From Winogradskyella psychrotolerans RS-3 (GTDB taxonomy: Bacteria; Bacteroidota; Bacteroidia; Flavobacteriales; Flavobacteriaceae): a DNA stretch of 64,000 bases. A model generated the notes under the pieces. That model ran no database searches and had not been told where the DNA came from. It was given only the letters and a program-made list of their open reading frames with translations. Shown piece by piece: positions 37,552 to 46,486 of the stretch (positions are counted from its first letter, which is position 1; every line of letters begins with the position of its first letter). Position numbers and translations under genes: made by a program. The stretch is taken from assembly GCF_000427335.1 (NCBI RefSeq), contig NZ_ATMR01000206.1, positions 62,001 through 126,000 on the forward strand. The letters are read 5' to 3'.

Positions 37552-38265
37552 ATGAAATTAAAAATATTAGCAAAAGTAGATAGTCTCGATACACAAAAGT
37601 CCATAATTTCTAAAATAGGTGAGCTTATAAATTTTAAAAATCTTGAACCTGGTGATAAGTTGCCTTCAGAAAGAATGTTATCTGAAAAATTTGAGGTATC
37701 ACGAAGCAGTGTTAGAGAAGCGATTCAAAAACTTGAATTATATGGTCTACTCGATTCAATTCCACAAAGTGGAACATTTGTAGCTAATATTGGTGTCATT
37801 GCGATGAATGGTATGATTGAGGATATTCTTAGGTTAGAGGATCCAGATTTTAAATCTCTAGTTGAGACCAGAATCTTATTAGAACTAAAAACAGTTCGCT
37901 TAGCGTCACTTAGGAGAACAGAGGAAGATTTAGAGAAGATAAAAGAAGCTTTAGATGCATATTCGGAAAAGGTATTAAGAGGTGAAGACGCTGTGCAAGA
38001 AGATTTGTTATTTCACCTAGCTATAGCAAGAGCTAGTGGAAATAGTATAATGAATAATTTTATGTTAATAATTACGCCTGAAATCATAACTAATTTTGAA
38101 AAGTACCATGTGTGCGATAAGAAATTAGCTAACCTAAGTATTTCAGAGCACCAGGATATTTTTGAAGCCATTAAAAAGCAAGATCCTATGTTAGCAAAAC
38201 AAAAAATGAAAGATCACTTTACTGTGTTGTATCAGTATTGTTATAATATTAAAAAGTCAACTTAA
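37552..38265 (+). CDS. GntR-family (FadR/FCD) transcriptional regulator of alginate use
   Basis: A 237-residue regulator: N-terminal winged helix-turn-helix (about 12-80, with GDKLPSERMLSEKFEVSRSS, VREAIQKLELYGLL) and a C-terminal FCD ligand domain (about 95-230, with His/Asp residues in LLFHLAIARASGNS and ISEHQDIFEAI that fit the metal site). It is preceded by a TGGTTAACCA palindrome found at five other alginate promoters here. In Zobellia galactanivorans a GntR repressor called AusR controls alginate genes; this is a likely counterpart. The ligand is expected to be a catabolic intermediate such as KDG or DEH. It starts an operon with the MFS and SDR genes. Confidence 0.88.
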   Translation: MKLKILAKVDSLDTQKSIISKIGELINFKNLEPGDKLPSERMLSEKFEVSRSSVREAIQKLELYGLLDSIPQSGTFVANIGVIAMNGMIEDILRLEDPDFKSLVETRILLELKTVRLASLRRTEEDLEKIKEALDAYSEKVLRGEDAVQEDLLFHLAIARASGNSIMNNFMLIITPEIITNFEKYHVCDKKLANLSISEHQDIFEAIKKQDPMLAKQKMKDHFTVLYQYCYNIKKST

Positions 38266-38275
38266 TTCAAAATAA

Positions 38276-39670
38276 ATGAAAAAAGCGGGTAAAAAATTAA
38301 AAGGATTGAGATGGTGGATAGTTGCATTAATTGCTATTGCGACTATCATTAATTATATTGATCGTACGTCATTAAGTGTGCTTTGGCCAGAAATTGCAAA
38401 AGATTTATATCCAGGACACACAGCAGACGAGACAAAAGAAATATATGCCTTAATTTCAATCATATTTGTTTTTTCTTATGCTTTTGGACAAGCCATATTT
38501 GGAAAAATTTTCGATTGGGTTGGTACCCGAATGGGATTTGTACTCTCAATTGGTGTTTGGTCTATTGCTACAGCATTACATGCTTTTGCAAATGGTATTT
38601 TAAGTTTCGGAATATTCCGTGCCATATTAGGTGTTTCTGAAGCCGGAAACTGGCCTGGTGCAACTAAAGGAAATGCAGAATGGTTTCCCACCAAGGAGCG
38701 CGCCCTTGCACAAGGAATTTTTAACTCTGGAGCGGCTATTGGAGGAATTGTTTCTATTCCATTAATCGCAACCTTATCAATATACTTTAATTGGAAAGCT
38801 ATATTTATATTTATCGGTTTAGCAGGTTTACTTTGGTTGATACCTTGGTGGATTTTAGTAAAATCAGGTCCCAATGATCACCCATGGATTACAGATGAAG
38901 AGCGTGAATATATTTTAACTGGCCAAAAAAATGAAGATTTTGATGGTGATGGTGTAGAAGATCAAGAATATAACCCTAATACGGGAGAATTACTTGGCCA
39001 TAAACAAAGTTGGGGTGTCATATTAGCTTCAGCAGCAATCGACCCAATTTGGTGGCTATTTGTTTTTTGGATACCAATTTATCTGAATGAAGTTTTTGCT
39101 ATGGATGTAAAGTCAATGGCATTATACGGGTGGGTGCCTTATGCAGGTGCAATGGTAGGCGCTTATTACGGTGGAATTTTAGCTCGAAATAAGCTTAAAA
39201 AAGGCTGGAATGTTGATAAAACACGTAAAATGGTCATTACACTGGGGTGTTTCGTAATGCTACCAGCGTTATTAGCAATGGCAAACCCACTTGGTATTGA
39301 AACAGCTGTGATTAGCTTTTTGAATAATATTGGGGCTGTCGACATGACTATAACAGACATGCAAAACCCAGGTGCTACAACAGCTGTGGTATTAATGGCT
39401 ATTATTTTATTTGGTTTTCAAACAGCTATTGGGAATGTTCAGACATTACCAAGTGATCTTTTTAGTGGAAAAACAGTAGGTTCTTTAGCAGGCTTTTCTG
39501 GTATGGCGGCTAAACTTACGGCTGCTGGTTTAACTTATTTAGTACCATGGTTAACCAGTGGTGGGAATTACACACCCGCTTTTATAATAGGTGCAACGTT
39601 ATCACTATTAACGGTAGCTAGCGTGTGGTTATTTATCCCAAAAGTAAAACCAGTAATGAGAAAAGTATAA
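38276..39670 (+). CDS. MFS transporter, hexuronate (ExuT-like) family
   Basis: A 464-residue major facilitator protein with 12 predicted helices. Family marks are the TM1 region INYIDRTSLSVLWPEIAKDL, the loop IFGKIFDWVGTRMGF, and RAILGVSEAGNWPGATKGNAEWFPTK, characteristic of anion:cation symporters for hexuronates. It probably brings unsaturated monouronates or DEH across the inner membrane. It is 10 bp after the GntR gene and 28 bp before the SDR gene. A TGGTTAACCA string occurs inside it at 39548-39557, probably by chance. Confidence 0.85.
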   Translation: MKKAGKKLKGLRWWIVALIAIATIINYIDRTSLSVLWPEIAKDLYPGHTADETKEIYALISIIFVFSYAFGQAIFGKIFDWVGTRMGFVLSIGVWSIATALHAFANGILSFGIFRAILGVSEAGNWPGATKGNAEWFPTKERALAQGIFNSGAAIGGIVSIPLIATLSIYFNWKAIFIFIGLAGLLWLIPWWILVKSGPNDHPWITDEEREYILTGQKNEDFDGDGVEDQEYNPNTGELLGHKQSWGVILASAAIDPIWWLFVFWIPIYLNEVFAMDVKSMALYGWVPYAGAMVGAYYGGILARNKLKKGWNVDKTRKMVITLGCFVMLPALLAMANPLGIETAVISFLNNIGAVDMTITDMQNPGATTAVVLMAIILFGFQTAIGNVQTLPSDLFSGKTVGSLAGFSGMAAKLTAAGLTYLVPWLTSGGNYTPAFIIGATLSLLTVASVWLFIPKVKPVMRKV

Positions 39671-39698
39671 CATAATTATATATATTAAATTAATAAAG

Positions 39699-40463
39699 AT
39701 GAGTGAGAATAAAGGAAAAGTTGCTATAGTTACAGGAGCAACAGGAGGTATTGGTTTTGAAGTGGCAAAACGATTAGGTAAAGATGGATATACTGTATTT
39801 TTAAATGGTATTGATGATAATGCTGGTGCAGAAAGAATTAAAGAACTTGCTGCAGATGGAATCATTGCAGAGTATTACGGATTTGATGTTACAAAAGAAG
39901 AAGAAGTAACAGCAAACATCAAAAAAATTGGTGATAAATACGGCAGAATAGACGTACTAGTAAATAATGCTGGTGGTTTAGGTGGTAGATCTCGTTTTGA
40001 AGAAATGACAACTGAGTTTTACAGAAATGTAATGGCACTTAACCTTGATTCAGTTTTCTTTGCGTCGAGAGCAGCGATACCTTATTTGAAAAAAGGGGAT
40101 CATCCTTCTATAATTAACTATACATCTAATGCAGGATGGACTGCAGGTGGACCCGGAGCTGGTATCTACGGAACATCTAAAGCTGGTGTTCATGCAATTA
40201 CGAGAGCCTTAGCAAAAGATTTAGCGGAATACGGAATTAGAGTAAATGCTGTATCTCCAGGTACAATTGATACACCATTCCACGCACAAATTAAAGCTAC
40301 TAAACCAGAAGTTTTTGCTTCTTGGGCTAACAATATTATGTTAGGAAGATTAGGTCAGCCAGAAGATGTAGCAGGTGTTGTGTCTTTCTTAGCGAGTAAA
40401 GATGCTTCATTTATAACAGCTGAAACTATCCAAATTGGTGGTGGACAAGCTTTAGGTATCTAA
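39699..40463 (+). CDS. SDR oxidoreductase, probable DEH reductase
   Basis: A 254-residue SDR with TGATGGIGFE at about 12-21, NNAGG at about 89-93, and YGTSK at about 157-161; ends IQIGGGQALGI. In alginate catabolism this enzyme class reduces 4-deoxy-L-erythro-5-hexoseulose uronate (DEH) to 2-keto-3-deoxy-D-gluconate. It is the third gene of the GntR-MFS operon, followed by a terminator, and lies close to kdgK. This makes it the stronger of the two DEH reductase candidates. Confidence 0.82.
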   Translation: MSENKGKVAIVTGATGGIGFEVAKRLGKDGYTVFLNGIDDNAGAERIKELAADGIIAEYYGFDVTKEEEVTANIKKIGDKYGRIDVLVNNAGGLGGRSRFEEMTTEFYRNVMALNLDSVFFASRAAIPYLKKGDHPSIINYTSNAGWTAGGPGAGIYGTSKAGVHAITRALAKDLAEYGIRVNAVSPGTIDTPFHAQIKATKPEVFASWANNIMLGRLGQPEDVAGVVSFLASKDASFITAETIQIGGGQALGI

Positions 40464-40493
40464 TATTTAAGTTAAAATTGGATTATATTAATT

Positions 40494-40529
40494 ATGCGTT
40501 ATTGTAGAGATACAATGACGCATTTTTTA
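40494..40529. terminator. Intrinsic terminator after the SDR gene
   Basis: ATGCGT, T, ATTGTA (40494-40506) pairs with TACAAT, G, ACGCAT (40511-40523) around a GAGA loop, with a T:G wobble in the middle: a 13-bp stem followed by TTTTTAT. It also lies at the end of the convergent LacI gene. Confidence 0.88.
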
Positions 40530-41545
40530 TATGGAAGAATCTCTAACAATTAATTCAGCTTTTAATATTATTTTATTTAAGCTCTGTTTTAATTCTAGTT
40601 CATCAACCCGTTTAAGGAATGTTTCAGCAGCGAGACGCCCAATATCTTTACTATGTTGTTCTATACTAGATATTGAAGGGGTCACTAACGATGTAAAAGG
40701 TTCGTTTCCAAAACCAATTAATCGAATAGCTTCTGGCACATTAATCTTGTTTTCATTTAAAACTTGTAGAGCTCCTAAGGCGGCATAATCACTGGCGACA
40801 TAGACGGCATCTGGTCTATTTTTCAATTGGAGTAGTTTTTCCATTTCTAGTCTACCATCTTCAAGCGTAAGAGAGCTTTCAGTAATAAGGCTGTCATCAA
40901 AAGGAAGGTTGTTTTTCCTTAAAGCATCCACATAACCTTTAATTCGGTTATTAAAAATACGCGTTCGTCTATAACCACCAATATGTGCAATCCGTTTACA
41001 TCCTTTTTCAACTAAATGTTCAACAATCATATGACTACTATCATAATCATTTATCCCAACATAATCCACATTCAAGTCATTTTCACCGCGATCAAAAAGT
41101 ATTAATGGAATCCCTTTTGATTTTATTTTTCGTAATGAGACAAATCAACGGTTTCATTAGCCATAGAAGCAATAATGCCATCAACTTGAGTGAATAATAA
41201 AGTATCTATATTTTTACATTCCTTTTCAAAAGACTCATTAGATTGTGTGATGATGATGTTGTAACCAGCCTTATTAAGTACAGCTTCCATATGTTCTAAA
41301 ACAGATGAAAAGAAATTACTATTGGTTCTCGGTACAATAACGCCTACCAAATTACTTTTTCCTTTTCGTAAGGCGCTGGCCAAATGATTAGGTTGGTAAT
41401 CCAATTCTTTAGCAATACGCTTAACTGCTTCTTTTGTTTTATCACTAATGCGAGAATCATCGTGCATGGCTTTAGAAACAGCAGCAGGTGAGATGTTTAA
41501 GGCGTTGGCAATGTCTTTTAAGGTAGTTCTTTTTTTATTCGTCAA
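40527..41545 (-). CDS. LacI-family regulator, frameshifted as sequenced
   Basis: About 339 residues when restored. N-terminal helix-turn-helix (TLKDIANALNISPAAVSKAM, residues 8-27) with hinge YQPNHLASALRKGKS, then a periplasmic-binding-like effector domain. The frame closes at 41123 in a plus-strand T5 run (41126-41130); one more base reads YEKIKSKGIPLILFDRGEND into the rest of the domain. The gene is divergent from kdgK, and two palindromes lie between them, so it probably represses the kdgK operon and itself. The effector is likely KDG or a related sugar acid. Confidence 0.85.
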
Positions 41546-41556
41546 GTTTTTATATA

Positions 41557-41578
41557 TTTGCTTAATCGATTAAGCAAA
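41557..41578. promoter_or_regulatory. LacI-type operator 1
   Basis: TTTGCTTAATCGATTAAGCA, continuing AA, is a perfect 22-bp palindrome centred between the LacI gene and kdgK, 11 bp from the LacI start. The central CG and symmetry are typical of LacI-family operators. Confidence 0.8.
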
Positions 41579-41636
41579 TATAATAGTTTAACCATAAGAA
41601 TCAAAGCTTGTACGTTTTGATTTATTTTTAAGTGCA

Positions 41637-41656
41637 TTGGTTAATCGATTAAGCAA
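41637..41656. promoter_or_regulatory. LacI-type operator 2
   Basis: TTGGTTAATCGATTAAGCAA repeats the core of operator 1, with one asymmetry (TTGG for TTGC on the left). It is 34 bp before the kdgK ATG and about 79 bp from operator 1, a spacing that would allow looping. Confidence 0.75.
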
Positions 41657-41690
41657 AATAATTTTATAACTAAATAAACAAATATTCAGA

Positions 41691-42737
41691 ATGAAAAAAG
41701 TAGTCACTTTTGGAGAAATTATGCTAAGATTAGCACCTCAAGGTTTTTTAAGATTTTCACAAGCAAATAATTTTGATGCCATCTACGGTGGTGGAGAATC
41801 TAACGTTGCTGTTTCTTTAGCAAACTATGGTGTACCTGTTGATTTTGTAACACGTTTGCCAAAGAATGATATTGGAGAATGTGCGATGATGGAAATGCGT
41901 AAAAGAGGAGTTGGTGTAGATAAAATTATTTATGGTGGAGACCGTTTGGGTATTTATTTCTTAGAAACGGGAGCGGTAAGTAGAGGTTCTAAAGTTGTAT
42001 ATGATAGAGCACATTCTGCAATTTCTGAAATTACACCAGGAATGATAGATTGGAAATCTGTTTTTAAAGATGTGGCTTGGTTTCATTGGACAGGTATTAC
42101 ACCTGCAATTTCTCAAGGTGCAGCTGATGCATGTTTAGAAGCTGTAAAAGTAGCTAGTGAAATGGGAGTGATGATCTCTACAGATTTAAACTACAGAGCT
42201 AAGCTTTGGACGTTCTGTGACGAAGCACACAGAGAAAAAATAATGACTGAATTAACGTCATATTGTGATGTTGTTTTAGGAAACGAAGAAGATGCAGAAA
42301 AGCACTTTAATATTAAGCCAGAAGGTTTAGATATCACAACGCAAGGACACGATGTAAAAGCAGAAGCGTTCTTATCTGTTTGTAAGCAAATGATGGAGAA
42401 ATTCCCAAGAGCTAAAAAGGTAATTACAACATTAAGAGGTTCTATTTCAGCGTCTCATAATACATGGGCTGGTGTGTTATACGATGGTAAAAAAATGTAT
42501 GAAACGCGTCAATACCAAATCACAGATATCGTTGATCGTGTTGGTGGTGGTGATTCATTTATGGGTGGCTTAATCTACGGATTATTAAAATATCCTGAAG
42601 ATGATCAAAACGCATTAGACTTTGCTGTTGCAGCATCTTGTTTAAAACACACTATTAAAGGTGATGCGAATTTAGTAACTGTTTCTGAAGTTGAAAAACT
42701 AATGGGTGGTGATGCATCTGGTCGTGTTGCAAGATAA
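41691..42737 (+). CDS. kdgK: 2-keto-3-deoxygluconate kinase (PfkB family)
   Basis: A 348-residue sugar kinase of the PfkB/ribokinase family, with the N-terminal FGEIMLRLAP, the substrate loop IYGGGESNVAVSLANYG at about 30-46, and near the end DRVGGGDSFMGGLIYGL with the catalytic Asp (GGGD in place of GAGD). It phosphorylates KDG to KDPG. First gene of an operon with the PPi-PFK, KDPG aldolase and a short LacI-like gene, behind two LacI-type operators. Confidence 0.9.
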   Translation: MKKVVTFGEIMLRLAPQGFLRFSQANNFDAIYGGGESNVAVSLANYGVPVDFVTRLPKNDIGECAMMEMRKRGVGVDKIIYGGDRLGIYFLETGAVSRGSKVVYDRAHSAISEITPGMIDWKSVFKDVAWFHWTGITPAISQGAADACLEAVKVASEMGVMISTDLNYRAKLWTFCDEAHREKIMTELTSYCDVVLGNEEDAEKHFNIKPEGLDITTQGHDVKAEAFLSVCKQMMEKFPRAKKVITTLRGSISASHNTWAGVLYDGKKMYETRQYQITDIVDRVGGGDSFMGGLIYGLLKYPEDDQNALDFAVAASCLKHTIKGDANLVTVSEVEKLMGGDASGRVAR

Positions 42738-42757
42738 ATTTAAGACGCTTTAAAATT

Positions 42758-43975
42758 GTGAAAAAATCGATAGCAATCATTTGTGGAGGCGGTCCGGCTC
42801 CAGGGATTAATACAGTGATAAGCACATTAGCCAAAACGTTTATGAAAGATGGTTATGAGGTTATTGGTGTGCATCATGGCTATAAAGGTTTATTGTCGGA
42901 CGATCCTGAGGTGAAGATTTTTGATTTTCATCATGCAGATCGTATTTTTAGTCGCGGTGGTTCTACGCTTATTATGAGTAGATTTAAGCCTAAAGACATT
43001 GATTTTAAAGCGGATTTTTTCAAGAATAATAATGTAAAATTATTGGTAACTATTGGTGGTGACGATACAGCGTCTACTGCCAATAGATTAACCAAATATC
43101 TCAATACTCAAGATTTAGAAGTGGCTCATATTCATGTGCCTAAAACCATAGATAACGATTTACCGCTGCCAGATCGGAATCCGACGTTTGGATTTCATAC
43201 GGCTAAAGATGAAGGTGTTCGAATTGGGAATACAGTTTATGAAGATGCCAGAACTAGTGAAAACTGGTTTGTTATGTCAGCAATGGGACGTTCAGCAGGG
43301 CATTTAGCATTTGGTATTGCTTCAGCATGTCATTTTCAAATGATGATTATTCCTGAAATGTTTAATAAAACCAATATCACGTTCGATAAGTTAATTAATA
43401 TGATTATCTCATCCATTGTGAAATGTAAGATTGAAGGTATTGAATATGGTGTAGCATTAGTAAGTGAGGGTGTTTTTCACTTTATGGATGAAGATGAAAT
43501 TATCAATTCAGGCATTAATTTCACGTATGACGATCATGGTCATCCAGAATTAGGAAATGTAAGTAAGTCTCATATTTTTAATTATTTGTTACAAGTTAGA
43601 TTGAAAGAAATTGGCTTGGACATAAAATCGAGACCCGTAGAATTAGGTTACGAATTACGATGTTGTAATCCAATTGCATTCGATTTAACATTGTGTACCT
43701 TATTAGGTATTGGAGTTAAGAAATTATTCGATCAAGGGATTACGGGTTGTATTGTTAGTGCAAATTCAAGTGGAGATATTAGGCCGTTGTTTTTAAAAGA
43801 TTTTGAAGATGAAAACGGTAAAATTCCACCAAGATTAGTCGATATCAATTCAGATATGGCGCAACTGTTTATCAATAATCTATTCTTCATTAAAGAAAAA
43901 GATTATGACAAAGCGAAAGCGTATGTTTTAAACCCTGAAGCTTACGATTTCAAAAAAATATTAAATTGGAACTAG
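42758..43975 (+). CDS. 6-phosphofructokinase, PPi-dependent type by signature
   Basis: A 405-residue phosphofructokinase of the PfkA superfamily: GGGPAPGIN at the start, TIGGDDTAST at about 94-103 and PKTIDNDLPLPDR at about 122-134. ATP-dependent enzymes have Gly at the position of the second Asp in GGDD and Gly for Lys in PKTIDND; the Asp/Lys pair seen here marks PPi-dependent enzymes, which work in both directions. In an alginate operon it could run toward fructose 6-phosphate from the triose made by the aldolase. The start is GTG. 20 bp after kdgK. Confidence 0.85.
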   Translation: MKKSIAIICGGGPAPGINTVISTLAKTFMKDGYEVIGVHHGYKGLLSDDPEVKIFDFHHADRIFSRGGSTLIMSRFKPKDIDFKADFFKNNNVKLLVTIGGDDTASTANRLTKYLNTQDLEVAHIHVPKTIDNDLPLPDRNPTFGFHTAKDEGVRIGNTVYEDARTSENWFVMSAMGRSAGHLAFGIASACHFQMMIIPEMFNKTNITFDKLINMIISSIVKCKIEGIEYGVALVSEGVFHFMDEDEIINSGINFTYDDHGHPELGNVSKSHIFNYLLQVRLKEIGLDIKSRPVELGYELRCCNPIAFDLTLCTLLGIGVKKLFDQGITGCIVSANSSGDIRPLFLKDFEDENGKIPPRLVDINSDMAQLFINNLFFIKEKDYDKAKAYVLNPEAYDFKKILNWN

Positions 43976-44047
43976 AATAAGTTAACAGTAATCAGTGGCC
44001 GTTAGCAGTAAAAAAATAACGAAAACAACATTTAAACAATAATATAT

Positions 44048-44716
44048 ATGGCAAAATATACACGAATAGAAGTCGCAAATGTTATGAAACAAACCGGAAT
44101 GGTTCCATTGTTTTATAATCCGGATTTAGAAATTAGTAAAAAAGTAATCAAAGCAACCTACGATGGTGGTGCACGTTTACTAGAGTTTACAGCAAGAGGT
44201 GATTTTGCTCACGAAGTTTTTGGCGAGCTTAACAAATGGGTTCTTAAAGAATTACCAGGAATGATTATGGGAGTTGGTTCTGTTACAGATGCAGCATCTG
44301 CCTCTCGTTTTATGGCACTTGGTGCTAACTTTATTGTAACTCCTGTTTTAAGAGAAGATATTGCAATCGTTTGTAACAGACGTAAAGTCGCTTGGTCACC
44401 AGGATGTGGAACATTAACTGAAATTTGTAGAGCCGAAGAACTCGGTTGTGAGGTTGTGAAATTATTTCCAGGAGATATTTACGGTCCTGCATTTGTTAAA
44501 GCTATTAAAGGGCCTCAGCCTTGGACAAGCGTTATGCCAACAGGTGGTGTTGCTCCAACTAAAGAAAATTTAGAAGGCTGGTTTAAAGCCGGTGTAACTT
44601 GTGTTGGTATGGGTTCTCAATTAATAGCAAAAGGTGCCGATGGCAATTATGATTTAGCTAAAATTGAATCTGATACTAGAAATGCATTAAGTATAATTAG
44701 CGCTCTAAAATCATAA
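44048..44716 (+). CDS. eda: KDPG aldolase (Eda)
   Basis: A 222-residue class I aldolase of the KDPG/KHG family. The Schiff-base lysine is in EVVKLFPGDIYGP at about 136-148, and the typical barrel parts are present: ARLLEFTARGD, GVGSVTDAASASRFMALGA, FIVTPVLRED, MPTGGVAPT. It splits KDPG into pyruvate and glyceraldehyde 3-phosphate, the end of the alginate branch. It is 72 bp after the PFK gene, 3 bp before a short LacI-like gene. Confidence 0.9.
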   Translation: MAKYTRIEVANVMKQTGMVPLFYNPDLEISKKVIKATYDGGARLLEFTARGDFAHEVFGELNKWVLKELPGMIMGVGSVTDAASASRFMALGANFIVTPVLREDIAIVCNRRKVAWSPGCGTLTEICRAEELGCEVVKLFPGDIYGPAFVKAIKGPQPWTSVMPTGGVAPTKENLEGWFKAGVTCVGMGSQLIAKGADGNYDLAKIESDTRNALSIISALKS

Positions 44717-44719
44717 CTA

Positions 44720-45235
44720 TTGAAATCGTCAGCTGTAACTATAAAAGAACTTTCATTTTTATCAGGATATTCAATATCTACAGTTTCTAAAGCTTTAAAT
44801 AATAAGCATGAGATAAGTAAAGGCACACGAGAAACAATTAAAACTATTGCAAAACAGCATAATTATGTTCCAAATAATTATGCTGTTTCACTTAGAATGC
44901 AGAAAACAGGTTCTATCGCGGTGATAGTGCCAGAAGTAACTAAGGCTTGTTATAGTCATTCACTTTGTCATTTACAAAAGTCTGCAGAAAGCTTTGGCTA
45001 TAGAATTCTATTTTACCAATCCTTTTATTCTAATACAAAAGAGTTAAAGTGTATAAAAAGTCTTAGTGATGGTTCTATAGATGGAATTATAGTAGTGTCT
45101 TCAGAAAATAAAGAAAACGGACAATACGTAAATGATTCATTTCCTGTTGAATTACTCCATGTCAATAGTAGTCAGTCTGTTGAAGAAATTAATAACCTGT
45201 CATACACTAGTTTAATAAATGTTTTAAAAGGGTAA
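44720..45235 (+). CDS. Short LacI-like regulator
   Basis: Only 171 residues: a complete LacI helix-turn-helix (TIKELSFLSGYSISTVSKAL, residues 7-26), hinge YVPNNYAVSLRMQKTGSIAV, and about 100 residues of the effector domain ending at NVLKG. The second lobe is missing, and the frame ends in a normal stop with no continuation visible before the convergent gene at 45252. It starts at TTG, 3 bp after eda. It may be a functional small regulator or a decayed one; a DNA-binding protein without a complete sensor domain would be constitutive or antagonistic. Confidence 0.7.
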   Translation: MKSSAVTIKELSFLSGYSISTVSKALNNKHEISKGTRETIKTIAKQHNYVPNNYAVSLRMQKTGSIAVIVPEVTKACYSHSLCHLQKSAESFGYRILFYQSFYSNTKELKCIKSLSDGSIDGIIVVSSENKENGQYVNDSFPVELLHVNSSQSVEEINNLSYTSLINVLKG

Positions 45236-45251
45236 TTCAAGTTTTAAAGAA

Positions 45252-46319
45252 TTACTCAATTATACATTTTAAGATTTTAATTATTCTCTTTGATTTTATT
45301 AAATTGATATAATATAGGCCTTTCGATAATGCTGAAACATCTAAAGTATTATTGTTAAGTGGGCTTAATGTCTGTATCTCTTTGCCAGAACTGTCATACA
45401 CTTTAATACTATCATAATCCTCTGCTTCTATATTTTTGAAAGTAATAAAATCTTTGGTCGGGTTAGGAAATAATAGTACTTCGTCGTTTTGTAATTCAAT
45501 ATCTGAAACAGATAAAGGATCTATTTCTTCAATGCTAAAATTATTAAATAGGACGGCTTCATCTTGCAAATCATCACTATTAATTAGACTTCTATAAATC
45601 CCCCATTTTGGTCTTGCAAAAGCAGCACCATCTTGCCACATGTCTATAGAATCATTAGTATAGTTTAAAATTAATAAATCATCAGAAACACGATTAATAC
45701 TTATAGAATAACGGCCTTCATTTCCATAAGTAATGCGTTCAGTAACTTCTACCCAATGCCCTCTAAATAAATCTAAATTTGCGGTTTGAATAGTCGTTTG
45801 ATTGGTGGTTGGAGTATATCTCAATTCTATACGATCAGGAGTGGCTTTTCTTGCTGTAAGCGTTATCATTGGAATAGATTCATAAGGACCACCAACAGAT
45901 TTAATTTGATGCAAATGCGTAAAGTTTGGTGACACCTTAAAATCACTAGGTAATTTAAACTTCCACTTATATTCAACGATTTCACCCTCTATCGCTATGA
46001 GATGATCTGGTGATTGATCATAGGTCTTTATTTCTGTTCGTTGTCTATCAAAATTTTGACAGCGATCATTATCTGGTATTTTGTGTGCTATAAATCGAAA
46101 AACAGTAGTGTTTAATTCGGTATCAAATAGCTCGTCAATGTGCCTTCCAAATTCCGTGTGATTGCAATCTGGGACTTCAATAACATTATATCCCGGAGCT
46201 AAAACGGCGTTTATTTCTTCATAGGTATTTCCGGGCTCATTCGCATTTAGTGTAACCTGGGCAATGGTGGTTTGACTAAAAAGACAGGCTATTAATCCCA
46301 CAAATAATCTTCTTTCCAT
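45252..46319 (-). CDS. Secreted polysaccharide lyase-like protein with T9SS sorting domain
   Basis: A 355-residue protein: signal peptide (about 1-20, ending TTIAQ), a jelly-roll with heparin-lyase-I-like segments (RQRTEIKTYDQSPD, FTHLHQIKSVGGPYESIPM, FRGHWVEVTERITYGNEG, RPKWGIYRSL) and a C-terminal Por-type sorting domain of about 70 residues (VLLFPNPTKDFITFKN ... GLYYINLIKSKRIIKILK). The HLHQIK and RTE blocks fit catalytic patterns of polysaccharide lyases. A GntR-type operator 27 bp before the start puts it in the alginate regulon. It probably acts outside the cell. Activity on alginate is inferred. Confidence 0.65.
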   Translation of the reverse strand: MERRLFVGLIACLFSQTTIAQVTLNANEPGNTYEEINAVLAPGYNVIEVPDCNHTEFGRHIDELFDTELNTTVFRFIAHKIPDNDRCQNFDRQRTEIKTYDQSPDHLIAIEGEIVEYKWKFKLPSDFKVSPNFTHLHQIKSVGGPYESIPMITLTARKATPDRIELRYTPTTNQTTIQTANLDLFRGHWVEVTERITYGNEGRYSISINRVSDDLLILNYTNDSIDMWQDGAAFARPKWGIYRSLINSDDLQDEAVLFNNFSIEEIDPLSVSDIELQNDEVLLFPNPTKDFITFKNIEAEDYDSIKVYDSSGKEIQTLSPLNNNTLDVSALSKGLYYINLIKSKRIIKILKCIIE

Positions 46320-46346
46320 AATTGAGTTTTACATTGATAAATTAAA

Positions 46347-46358
46347 TTGGTTAACCAA
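46347..46358 (-). promoter_or_regulatory. GntR-type operator, minus-strand lyase gene
   Basis: TTGGTTAACCAA, perfect palindrome, 27 bp before the start codon of the gene at 45252-46319. On the minus strand it is preceded by TATATTGG, the same string as at 27757. Confidence 0.75.
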
Positions 46359-46486
46359 TATAAGGTTAATTTAAAGTTCTTTTATTGTAAATAATATATA
46401 TGTTAAGATATTGCTCATTTTAAGGTGTAAACGCTTGTTATTTTTGATTATCATATAAAAATGTTTAATTTTTTATCAAATTAATT

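Noticed and set aside
39548..39557. TGGTTAACCA inside the MFS transporter gene
   Set aside because: It matches the operator core but lies deep in a coding region (codes for Trp-Leu-Thr), without a promoter or second copy. Probably chance, although a binding test could include it.
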